From Streptomyces nodosus (GTDB taxonomy: Bacteria; Actinomycetota; Actinomycetes; Streptomycetales; Streptomycetaceae): a DNA stretch of 64,000 nucleotides. Position numbers and translations under genes: made by a program. Each line of letters begins with the position of its first letter. The stretch's first letter is position 1. The notes under the pieces were generated by a model, which did not search any database, was not told where the DNA came from, and saw nothing but the letters and a program-made list of their open reading frames with translations. This document shows, piece by piece, positions 52,005 through 60,658 of this stretch. The stretch spans positions 1,576,501 to 1,640,500 of the forward strand of contig NZ_CP023747.1 of NCBI RefSeq assembly GCF_008704995.1, read 5' to 3'.

Positions 52005-52676
52005 TTGTCCCGCTTCACGCTCATCAAGGCAGTGCTCGGACCGATCATGCGTCTGATGTTCCGCCCACAGGTGGAGGGCGTGGAGAACATTCCCGGCGAC
52101 GGCCCGGTGATTCTGGCCGGCAATCATCTGACCTTCATCGACTCGATGATCCTGCCGCTGGTCTGCGACCGTCAGGTCTGCTTCATCGGCAAGGAGGAGT
52201 ACGTCACCGGGAAGGGCGTCAAGGGCAGGCTGATGGCCTGGTTCTTCACCGGGGTCGGGATGATCCCGGTCGACCGCGACGGCGGCAGGGGCGGGGTCGC
52301 GGCGCTGATGACCGGGCGTCGGATCCTCGAGGAGGGCAGGATCTTCGGCATCTACCCCGAGGGGACGCGCTCGCCCGACGGCCGTCTGTACCGCGGGCGG
52401 ACCGGTATCGCCCGGCTCACCCTGATGACCGGTGCGCCGGTGGTTCCGTTCGCCATGATCGGCACCGACAAGATCCAGCCGACCGGGTCGGGGCTGCCGC
52501 GGCCCAGCAAGGTGACGGTGCGGTTCGGGGAGGCGCTGGAGTTCTCCCGCTATGAGGGGATGGACCGGGACCGGTATGTGCTGCGGGCCGTCACCGACTC
52601 GGTGATGTCGGAGGTCATGCGGTTGTCGGGGCAGGAGTATGTGGACATGTACGCGACCAAGGCCAAGGCGGCGTAG
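52005..52676 (+). CDS. 1-acyl-sn-glycerol-3-phosphate acyltransferase family protein
   Basis: 223 residues. The catalytic NHLTFID (His41-x4-Asp46) and the substrate-binding YPEGTRS (118-123) of the PlsC family are both present, with VPFAMIGTDKIQPTG downstream. It would add the second acyl chain to lysophosphatidate at the inner membrane face, though family members also act on other acceptors. The start is TTG, chosen because CCGGAGG lies 5 nt upstream; the longer frame from 51855 has no matching N terminus. Confidence 0.9.
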   Translation: MSRFTLIKAVLGPIMRLMFRPQVEGVENIPGDGPVILAGNHLTFIDSMILPLVCDRQVCFIGKEEYVTGKGVKGRLMAWFFTGVGMIPVDRDGGRGGVAALMTGRRILEEGRIFGIYPEGTRSPDGRLYRGRTGIARLTLMTGAPVVPFAMIGTDKIQPTGSGLPRPSKVTVRFGEALEFSRYEGMDRDRYVLRAVTDSVMSEVMRLSGQEYVDMYATKAKAA

Positions 52677-52740
52677 GCCTCCGGCGGTTGGCGGGGTGTT
52701 CGGGTGCCCGGGGTTGACGGCCCTGCGGTCGTAGGGGTTG

Positions 52741-53047
52741 CGCGCCGTGGGGCGTGCCGGTGCGTCTGGGTTGAGCGCGCAGTTCCCCGCGCCCCTGGCG
52801 GGGTTTAGCGCGCCCGCTCGGTGCGCCGGGGCCGGGAGCTTCGCGGGCCGTGGGGGTGCGCGTCGTGGGGGGCGTGCGGGTGCGTCTGGGTTGAGTGCGC
52901 AGTTCCCCGCGCCCCTGGCGGGGTTTGCCGCGCCCGCTCGGTGCGCCGGGGCCGGGAGCTTCGCCGGCCGTGGGGGTGCGCGTCGTGGGGGCGTGCCGGT
53001 GCGTCTGAGTTGAGCGCGCGGTTCCCCGCGCCCCTGGCGGGGCGCGG
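52741..53047. repeat. Tandem repeat, 120-bp period, about 2.5 copies
   Basis: TGCGTCTGGG recurs at 52761, 52881 and (as TGCGTCTGAG) 53000. Each unit contains CGCGCAGTTCCCCGCGCCCC followed by TGGCGG, then CGCTCGGTGCGCCGGGGCCG. The units differ by a few bases. It fills the gap between convergent acyltransferase and MFS genes. The core recurs at 10.0 kb. Confidence 0.9.
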
Positions 53048-53054
53048 GGGTGGG

Positions 53055-54602
53055 TCAGGTGGTGTGGAGGCGTTGGTCTTTCAGGAGGAACCAGGCGGCC
53101 AGGGCTGCGGCCAGGAGGACTGCGGCGCCTGCTGCCACCGCCAGGGAGAGGCCGTTCACGAAGGCCTCCCGGGCCGACAGCAGCAGGGCCCGGCCCGTGG
53201 CCCTGGGCATGCTTCCCGCGGCCTCGACCGCGCCGCCCAGGGATTCATGTGCCGCGGCGGGGGTGCCCGGTGGGCCCGTGAAGCCGCGGTAGACCCCGGT
53301 CACCACCGAGCCGAGCAGGGCGATACCGAGGGCCGCGCCGAGTTCGTACGCCGTCTCCGAGACCGCCGAGGCGGCGCCCGCCTGGTGCTTGGGCACGCTG
53401 GAGAGGATCACATCCGCGGTGACCGTGAAGGAGAGGCCCGCGCCGACGCCCACGACCAGCAGCGCGACCCCGATCAGCGGATAACCGGTGGTCCGGTCGA
53501 GCACGGCGAGGGCGGCGAGCGCCACGCCCACCGCGGCGAGCCCGCCCGAGACCACGCCCCGCACCGAGAAGCGCCGGGCCGCCGCGCCCGCCATCAGACC
53601 CGCCACGACCGCTCCGACGGCGGCCGGGAGTTCGGCCAGGCCCGCCTCGAACGGCCGCCTTCCCTGCACCAGTTGCAGGAACTGGGAGAGGAAGAAGACC
53701 AGCCCGGACATCCCTAGCACGGTCAGCAGATCGGCGAGCACCGCACCGCTGAAGCCGCGACGGCGGAACAGCCGCATGTCCAGCAGCGGCACCGGAAGCG
53801 TCAACTGGCGACGGACGAAGCCGTACAGCGCGGCGACGCCGACCAGTCCGACCACGGTGGCGGGCCAGGTGAACCCGTGGGAGGCCCCCTCCTTGACGGC
53901 GTACACCACGCCGACCATGCCGACGAGCGACAGCAGCACACTGGGGGTGTCCCAGGGGCCGGGGTCGGGGTTGCGGAACTCGGGCAGCGTGCGCAACCCG
54001 ATGACCACGAGAAGCACCATCACCGGCAGGTTGATGAGGAAGACCGAGCCCCACCAGAAGTGTTCGAGCAGCAGGCCGCCGACGATCGGGCCGACCGCCG
54101 TACCGGCCGAGGCCATCGCGCCCCAGACGCCGACGGCGAGGCTGCGCTCGCGCGGATCCTGGAAGATGTTGCGGATCAGGGCGAGGGTGGCGGGCATCAG
54201 GGTCGCCCCCGCGACACCGAGCAACGCCCGCGCCAGGATCATGGTGGCCGGCGTCGACGCATAGGCGTTGAGGACCGATATCAGCCCGAAGGCCGTGGCG
54301 CCGACGAGCAGGATCCGCTTGCGGCCGATGCGGTCGCCCAGGCTGCCCATGGACACCAGCAGACCGGCGATGACGAACGAGTAGATGTCGCCGATCCACA
54401 GCAACTGGGTGCCCGAGGGTCTCAGGTCCTCGCTGATGTAGGGGGTGGCGAGGCCGAGGACGGTCGCGTCCACGGCCACCAGCAGCACGGCGAGCACCAG
54501 CACGCCGAGTGCGAGCCAACGGCCCGGGCGCCTCTCGGCCCGTGGCACGGTCTCCAGCGAGCTCATGGCTCCTCCCCCACTCTCCTGCAGGGAGCTGGTC
54601 AT
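53055..54602 (-). CDS. MFS drug-efflux transporter, 14-helix (DHA2/EmrB type)
   Basis: 515 residues with about 14 membrane segments. Motif C-like and loop motifs include GSLGDRIGRKRILLVG (motif A) and LARALLGVAGATLMPATLALI. The first helix carries VAVDATVLGLATPYI, as in DHA2 exporters. The tail (WFLLKDQRLHTT) is short. The start at 54602 overlaps the tetR stop as ATGA; a second ATG at 54566 has a stronger GGGGAGGAG and is the alternative. Export of a toxic compound, with release by the TetR regulator upstream, is the likely role. Confidence 0.93.
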   Translation of the reverse strand: MTSSLQESGGGAMSSLETVPRAERRPGRWLALGVLVLAVLLVAVDATVLGLATPYISEDLRPSGTQLLWIGDIYSFVIAGLLVSMGSLGDRIGRKRILLVGATAFGLISVLNAYASTPATMILARALLGVAGATLMPATLALIRNIFQDPRERSLAVGVWGAMASAGTAVGPIVGGLLLEHFWWGSVFLINLPVMVLLVVIGLRTLPEFRNPDPGPWDTPSVLLSLVGMVGVVYAVKEGASHGFTWPATVVGLVGVAALYGFVRRQLTLPVPLLDMRLFRRRGFSGAVLADLLTVLGMSGLVFFLSQFLQLVQGRRPFEAGLAELPAAVGAVVAGLMAGAAARRFSVRGVVSGGLAAVGVALAALAVLDRTTGYPLIGVALLVVGVGAGLSFTVTADVILSSVPKHQAGAASAVSETAYELGAALGIALLGSVVTGVYRGFTGPPGTPAAAHESLGGAVEAAGSMPRATGRALLLSAREAFVNGLSLAVAAGAAVLLAAALAAWFLLKDQRLHTT

Positions 54603-55150
54603 GGTTGTTCTCTCCGTAGTACGCCGCCGAGCAGCAGCTCGACGATCATGTAGGTGAAGTCCTTGGGGGCGAGTCGCCCCTCCAGTACGGCCCAGGCACC
54701 GGAGGCCAGCAGTCCGTACAGGGCCTCGGTGAGCCAGGTCGGGGAGAGGTCGATCCGGAGCTCGCCGCTCTCCTGGCCACGCCGGAACAGCGCGGCGGCC
54801 CGGGCGTCGATCCGGGTCCAGCCCTCGTTCTGCTGCTCGCCCTCGAAGAGCTGGTTCTCGCTGTAGAGGAAGGCGAGCAGCCCGGCCGCGGGCTCGATCT
54901 CGGCCACGAAGCGCTGCAGGGCCTCCCGGACGGGACCCTCGTCGAGCCGGGCGGCGTCCAGCGCCGCCTCGCACTCCTCGATACCGAGCGCCTCCAGCGC
55001 CCGTACGAGGGCATCGCGCCCCGCGAAGTGGCGGTGCAGCGTGGCCCGGCTGATCCCGGCCGCCCTGGCGACCTCGTCCAGGGTGGCGGTGGACTTGCGG
55101 GTGAGCAGGGCGGCTGCGCTGCGCAGCACGAGGTCTCGATCGACGGCCAT
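54599..55150 (-). CDS. TetR-family repressor of the MFS operon
   Basis: 183 residues. The N-terminal helix-turn-helix is TATLDEVARAAGISRATLHRHFAG (about 21-44), followed by the ligand-binding helical domain (PAAGLLAFLYSENQLFEGEQQNEGW, LTEALYGLLASGAW). ATG 55150 was chosen because a -10 (TATAGT) lies 6 nt upstream, so the message is probably leaderless; earlier ATGs fall inside the promoter. First gene of a two-gene operon with the exporter, behind a perfect 18-bp dyad that is probably its own operator. Confidence 0.93.
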   Translation of the reverse strand: MAVDRDLVLRSAAALLTRKSTATLDEVARAAGISRATLHRHFAGRDALVRALEALGIEECEAALDAARLDEGPVREALQRFVAEIEPAAGLLAFLYSENQLFEGEQQNEGWTRIDARAAALFRRGQESGELRIDLSPTWLTEALYGLLASGAWAVLEGRLAPKDFTYMIVELLLGGVLRREQP

Positions 55151-55156
55151 GAGACA

Positions 55157-55187
55157 ACTATAGGGCATGTGAGACATCAATGTCTCA
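55157..55187 (-). promoter_or_regulatory. Autoregulated promoter and operator of tetR-MFS
   Basis: Dyad TGAGACATCAATGTCTCA (55170-55187), 8-2-8 perfect. On the minus strand -10 TATAGT is at 55157-55162 and GAGACA, inside the dyad, sits 18 bp upstream in the -35 position. A further half site GAGACAA (55151-55157) overlaps the -10. TetR binding would block the -35. Confidence 0.75.
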
Positions 55188-55243
55188 TGAGAGGCGTGGG
55201 GGTCTCACCATCGGTTGCTGATATGCGGACGATCCTGCGGAAC

Positions 55244-56215
55244 TCAGTGCCAGGGCAGCCGGCCGCGCCGCTCCCAGTAGGCGCCCGGCTCCTCGGCGAG
55301 GGCCTCCAGACGGGCGAGCTGCTCCGCGTCCAGGTCGACGGCGGCGGCGTGCAGGTTCGAGGCGAGCTGGGTGACGGTGGCGGCGCCGGAGAGGACGACA
55401 CCGGCCCAGGGACGGCACAGGATCACCGCGAGGGCGACCGCGTCACAGCCGTACGACGTCTCCTCGGCCACGGCCTTCAGCGCCTTGGGCGCATCCGGGC
55501 CGGCCAGCCGTCCGTTGGCCACGCCCTCCTTGACGATCACCGTGAGTCCGGCGTCATGGGCCTCCTCCAGCGCGGGGGCGGCGGAGGTCTCCAGCAGGTT
55601 GTAGGTGGACTGGACGGTACGGAAGAGGGGCTCGCCGTCGACCGTCACGGCGAGGGCGGCGCGGATCGCGTCGGCCTGCGCGGGGCCGCTGGTGGAGAAG
55701 CCGACCGTGACGCCCTCCGCGGCCGCCTCGGCCAGCCTGGCGTGCAGCTTCCGGTCGGTGAGGGCCGGGCTGTCGGGGGTCACCGAGTGGATCTGGTGGA
55801 GGTCGAGCCGGTCGCCGAGCAGGGCGGCGGTCTCGGCCCGCTGCCGCTCATAGGTGGCGAGGCCGTGGTCCTTGACCTCGTGCCGCTCCGCGTCGGTGGT
55901 CCAGTCGGCGGTGTAGGTGTAGCCCCACTTGCTGCCGACCACCAGGTCCGCGGCGTCGGGGCGCGCGGCCAGCCATTCGGCGAGGAACTCCTCGGAGCGG
56001 CCGTAGGAGCGGGCCACGTCGACATAGCGGACGCCCTGCGCATAGGCGGCGTCCAGCAGCTGGTGGGTGCGCTCGCGCAGGGCGTCGACGCTGCGGTCGG
56101 GCGGGAGGTCCCGCTCCCGGCCCAGGTTGATGTAGCCGGGTCGTCCGACGGCCGCGAGGCCCAGGCCGAGGTGGCAGGTGGGAGTCGTGGCTGACGTCAG
56201 GCGTGCGAAGGGCAT
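55244..56215 (-). CDS. Aldo/keto reductase
   Basis: 323 residues, (beta/alpha)8 NADPH enzyme. Family landmarks: LGLGLAAVGRPGYINLG at the start, GVRYVDVARSYGRSEEFLAEWL (with Asp and Tyr of the active site), VVGSKWGYTYTADW (catalytic Lys), LDLHQIHSV (His) and GVTVGFSTSGP. The C-terminal VVLSGAATVTQLASNLHA binds the cofactor phosphate. It resembles L-galactose/D-threo-aldose dehydrogenase-like members; substrate unknown. GGAG precedes the ATG by 6 nt. Confidence 0.92.
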   Translation of the reverse strand: MPFARLTSATTPTCHLGLGLAAVGRPGYINLGRERDLPPDRSVDALRERTHQLLDAAYAQGVRYVDVARSYGRSEEFLAEWLAARPDAADLVVGSKWGYTYTADWTTDAERHEVKDHGLATYERQRAETAALLGDRLDLHQIHSVTPDSPALTDRKLHARLAEAAAEGVTVGFSTSGPAQADAIRAALAVTVDGEPLFRTVQSTYNLLETSAAPALEEAHDAGLTVIVKEGVANGRLAGPDAPKALKAVAEETSYGCDAVALAVILCRPWAGVVLSGAATVTQLASNLHAAAVDLDAEQLARLEALAEEPGAYWERRGRLPWH

Positions 56216-56292
56216 CGCGGGCTCCGTTCGGTCGGCTCCTTGCGGCTGCGACCCAACGTAACCTCCGATGCCCTTCGGCGAACGGACCTCTG

Positions 56293-57825
<1,533 letters not shown>

Positions 57826-59022
57826 CTATGCCTGCAGATCCCGCTGCGCGGCGATCTTCGACGACAGGCTGTAGATGTCGATGAAGCCCTTGGCCGCGGA
57901 CTGGTCGAAGGTGTCGCCCGTGTCGTAGGTGGCCAGGTTGAAGTCGTACAGCGACTGCTCGGACCGCCGGCCGGTGACGACCGCGCGGCCTGCGTGCAGG
58001 GTCATCCGGATGTCGCCGGAGACGGGCTGGTTGGCCTCCGCGATGAAGCCGTCCAGGGCGCGCTTGAGCGGGGAGAACCACTGGCCGTCGTAGACCAGTT
58101 CGCCCCAGCGCTGCTCGACCTGCCGCTTGTAGCGGGCGAGTTCGCGCTCGACGGTGACGTTCTCCAGCTCCTGGTGGGCGGTGATCAGGGCGATGGCGCC
58201 CGGAGCCTCGTAGACCTCGCGGGACTTGATGCCCACCAGCCGGTCCTCGACCATGTCGATCCGGCCGATGCCCTGGGCGCCCGCGCGCTCGTTGAGCTGC
58301 TGGATCGCCTGCAGAACGGTGACGGGCTTGCCGTCGACGGCGACCGGGACGCCCTGGTGGAAGGTGATGACCACCTCGTCGGCCTCGCGAGGCTCGGCCG
58401 GGTTGGAGGTGTACTCGTAGATGTCCTCGATCGGGGCGTTCCAGATGTCCTCGAGGAAGCCGGTCTCGACGGCACGGCCGAAGACGTTCTGGTCGATGGA
58501 GTAGGGCGACTTCTTGGTGGTCGCGATCGGGAGGTTCTTCGCCTCGCAGAACGCGATGGCCTTGTCCCGGGTCATCGCGTAGTCACGGACCGGGGCGATG
58601 CACTTGAGGTCGGGGGCGAGGGCGACGATGCCGGCCTCGAAACGGACCTGGTCGTTGCCCTTGCCGGTGCAGCCGTGGGCGACCGTGCCGGCGCCATGCT
58701 TCTGGGCGGCGGCGACGAGGTGCTTGACGATCGTGGGGCGCGAGAGCGCGGAGACCAGCGGGTAGCGGTCCATGTAGAGGGCGTTGGCCTTGATCGCCGG
58801 GAGGCAGTACTCGTCGGCGAACTCGTCCTTGGCGTCGGCGACCTCGGCCTCCACGGCACCGCAGGCGAGCGCGCGCTTGCGGATGACGTCCAGGTCCTCG
58901 CCGCCCTGGCCGACGTCGACCGCAACGGCGATGACCTCGGCGCCCGTCTCCTCGGCGATCCAGCCGATGGCGACGGAGGTGTCCAGACCGCCTGAGTAGG
59001 CGAGTACGACGCGCTCGGTCAC
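57826..59022 (-). CDS. argG: Argininosuccinate synthase
   Basis: Joins citrulline and aspartate with ATP. 398 residues. The ATP pyrophosphatase loop SGGLDTS is at 10-16; [16 protein letters not shown] and [19 protein letters not shown] are further diagnostic blocks. GTG 59022 is supported by GAGGAG 8 nt upstream; an in-frame ATG seven codons earlier lies inside the operator region. The promoter carries candidate ArgR boxes. argG next to argH is one of two known arrangements in Streptomyces. Confidence 0.97.
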   Translation of the reverse strand: MTERVVLAYSGGLDTSVAIGWIAEETGAEVIAVAVDVGQGGEDLDVIRKRALACGAVEAEVADAKDEFADEYCLPAIKANALYMDRYPLVSALSRPTIVKHLVAAAQKHGAGTVAHGCTGKGNDQVRFEAGIVALAPDLKCIAPVRDYAMTRDKAIAFCEAKNLPIATTKKSPYSIDQNVFGRAVETGFLEDIWNAPIEDIYEYTSNPAEPREADEVVITFHQGVPVAVDGKPVTVLQAIQQLNERAGAQGIGRIDMVEDRLVGIKSREVYEAPGAIALITAHQELENVTVERELARYKRQVEQRWGELVYDGQWFSPLKRALDGFIAEANQPVSGDIRMTLHAGRAVVTGRRSEQSLYDFNLATYDTGDTFDQSAAKGFIDIYSLSSKIAAQRDLQA

Positions 59023-59040
59023 GGGTTTCTCCTCACAGTG

Positions 59041-59087
59041 CATTCGCTGATATGCATGAGTATGCAGGCGCCTGCATGATTCGTCAA
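59041..59087 (-). promoter_or_regulatory. argG promoter with two candidate ARG boxes
   Basis: On the minus strand -35 TTGACG (59082-59087), 17 bp, -10 CATACT (59059-59064). The spacer and -10 overlap the perfect 16-bp palindrome ATGCAGGCGCCTGCAT (59062-59077). Two bp away, 59041-59058 is a second, weaker dyad containing ATGCAT. Paired 18-bp boxes a few bases apart are the usual ArgR operator layout, and the TGCAT half-sites fit the actinobacterial ARG-box form. Repression by ArgR with arginine is inferred. Confidence 0.65.
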
Positions 59088-59159
59088 TTCAAGAGGTCGG
59101 GGCGGCGTGGCGGGGACGAGCCGGAGCCTCCTCCGTGCCGGAGCGGCCCCGCGATTTCC

Positions 59160-59189
59160 TTAGACAGGCGAAGGAACATGCCGGATAAT
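59160..59189 (+). promoter_or_regulatory. Promoter of flavin-oxidase-fold gene, leaderless
   Basis: -35 TTAGAC (59160-59165), 18 bp, -10 GATAAT (59184-59189). The start ATG at 59198 is 8 nt after the -10 and has no ribosome site, so the mRNA probably begins at the start codon. Confidence 0.6.
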
Positions 59190-59197
59190 CGTCAGAC

Positions 59198-59785
59198 ATG
59201 GGAAAGACCTATGAACGCATCACCGGACGACTGCGGACGTTCATCGAGGAACAGCCCCTCTTCTTCACCGCCACCGCTCCCCTGTCCGGCGACGGCACGG
59301 TCAATCTGTCGCCCAAGGGGCTCAAGGGCTCCTTCGCCGTCCTCGACGACCTCACCGTCGCCTATCTGGACTTCGCCGGGAGCAACGCCGAGACCGTCGC
59401 CCATCTGCGGGAGAACGGCCGGATCACCCTGATGTGGTGCGCCTTCCAGGGCCCGCCGAACATCGTGCGGGTGCACGGCCGCGGTGAGCCGGTCTTCCGC
59501 GACGACCCCCGCTTCCCCGAGCTGCTCGCCCGCTTCCCGGACATCGACCCGGCCCCGCACGGACTGCGCGCGATCATCGTCGTGCGGGCCGAACTCGTCC
59601 GCGACACCTGCGGATACGCGGTGCCCTTCATGACCTACGACCAGGACCGCGATCTGCACGGCAGACGGTTCGCCCGGGAGGACGACACCTCCCTCGATGC
59701 CTACTTCCGGGGGAAGGAGCACATCGGAACCAGCCTGGACGGCCTGCCGGGACTGCCTCTGCCCCTGCCTCCGGCTACGTTCTGA
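59198..59785 (+). CDS. Pyridoxamine 5'-phosphate oxidase-fold flavoprotein
   Basis: 195 residues. Split-barrel FMN-binding fold: YERITGRLRTFIEEQPLFFTATAPLSGDGTVNLSPKGL at the start and TLMWCAFQGPPNIVRVHGRGEPVFRDD in the barrel. Members use FMN or F420 to reduce small substrates; which cofactor cannot be decided by eye. Four nucleotides before its stop region ends, the L,D-transpeptidase gene begins, so the two are co-transcribed from one leaderless promoter. Confidence 0.9.
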   Translation: MGKTYERITGRLRTFIEEQPLFFTATAPLSGDGTVNLSPKGLKGSFAVLDDLTVAYLDFAGSNAETVAHLRENGRITLMWCAFQGPPNIVRVHGRGEPVFRDDPRFPELLARFPDIDPAPHGLRAIIVVRAELVRDTCGYAVPFMTYDQDRDLHGRRFAREDDTSLDAYFRGKEHIGTSLDGLPGLPLPLPPATF

Positions 59786-59788
59786 ACC

Positions 59789-60493
59789 ATGCGCCCCGGT
59801 CCCCTCGCCGCCCTCCTCGCCGTCTCCCTCCTGGTGCTCGGCGCCGCGCCGGGTGCCGCCGAGGAGAAGCCGCTGCCCGAGCGGATGGCGGACACCGGGG
59901 GCGGCACCCAGCTGATCACGGCGCGGGCGTCCACGACCGGCGCGACCTCGGGCACGGTCGACTGGTGGGACCGCCGGGACGGGCGGTGGGTGAGGGCCGG
60001 TTCGGCGCCCGCGCGCTTCGGTGCGCACGGGCTCGTCGAGGGCGCCGCACGGCGGCAGGGCACCGGCACCACACCGACCGGCCTCTACGCCCTCCCCCAC
60101 GCCTTCGGCATCAGGACCGCACCCCCGGGCACCAAGGTGCCGTACCGCCCGGTGCACCAGGACTCCTGGTGGTGCCAGGACAACGCGTCCGCCTCCTACA
60201 ACCGCTGGACGGAACCCCTCCCGGCCGACTGCCGTGCCTCGGAGTCGGAGCATCTGATCGCCCACGACCCCCAGTACGCCTACGCCCTGGTCATCGGCTT
60301 CAACTACACCGAGCCCGTACGGGAGCGGGGCGCGGGCATCTTCCTGCATGTCGACGGCAGGGCGGCGACGGAGGGGTGCGTATCGGTGCCGATGGACGCG
60401 ATGCGGCGGATCCTGGGGTGGGCGGATCCGTCGCGGGGACCGCACATCGCGATCGGAACCGTGAGCGGCACGACGGCGCTCACCCGGTACTAG
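59789..60493 (+). CDS. Secreted L,D-transpeptidase-like (YkuD) protein
   Basis: 234 residues. Sec signal peptide (PLAALLAVSLLVLGAAPGAA, cleavage near 24). The catalytic YkuD motif HVDGRAATEGCVSV places His187, Gly190 and Cys197 as in peptidoglycan L,D-transpeptidases. It probably cross-links or trims the cell wall; the short length and lack of a LysM or Ig-like domain suggest a soluble enzyme. It starts 3 nt after the upstream stop. Its own TAG stop is the left copy of the CTAG that flanks a palindromic element. Confidence 0.9.
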   Translation: MRPGPLAALLAVSLLVLGAAPGAAEEKPLPERMADTGGGTQLITARASTTGATSGTVDWWDRRDGRWVRAGSAPARFGAHGLVEGAARRQGTGTTPTGLYALPHAFGIRTAPPGTKVPYRPVHQDSWWCQDNASASYNRWTEPLPADCRASESEHLIAHDPQYAYALVIGFNYTEPVRERGAGIFLHVDGRAATEGCVSVPMDAMRRILGWADPSRGPHIAIGTVSGTTALTRY

Positions 60494-60658
60494 TGCCCCG
60501 ACAGGCAACGTTCGCCCCGTCGCGACGCCCGGCACGCACTCTCGCCCCACCGGCCGCAAGCCCAAGTACGTCCAGTACGAGGACTTCCGGCCGGCACACC
60601 GAGAGCACGCACCGGACGCCGCTCCTTCACGGGCAAACGTTGCCTGCCGCGGCACTAG
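60490..60658. mobile_element. Palindromic MITE-like element 2 with CTAG target duplication
   Basis: Element 60494-60654 between two CTAG copies (60490-60493 and 60655-60658). Ends: TGCCCCGACAGGCAACGTT on the left, inverted TGCCGCGGCAGGCAACGTT on the right, two mismatches. The inner arms are complementary for most of their length, with compensated differences. No coding capacity. It lies exactly between two convergent genes and supplies the last eight codons and stop of the sensor kinase. Confidence 0.8.

Noticed and set aside
52738-53013. 91-codon frame in the tandem repeat region
   Set aside because: The peptide only repeats the 120-bp DNA unit and has no ribosome site.
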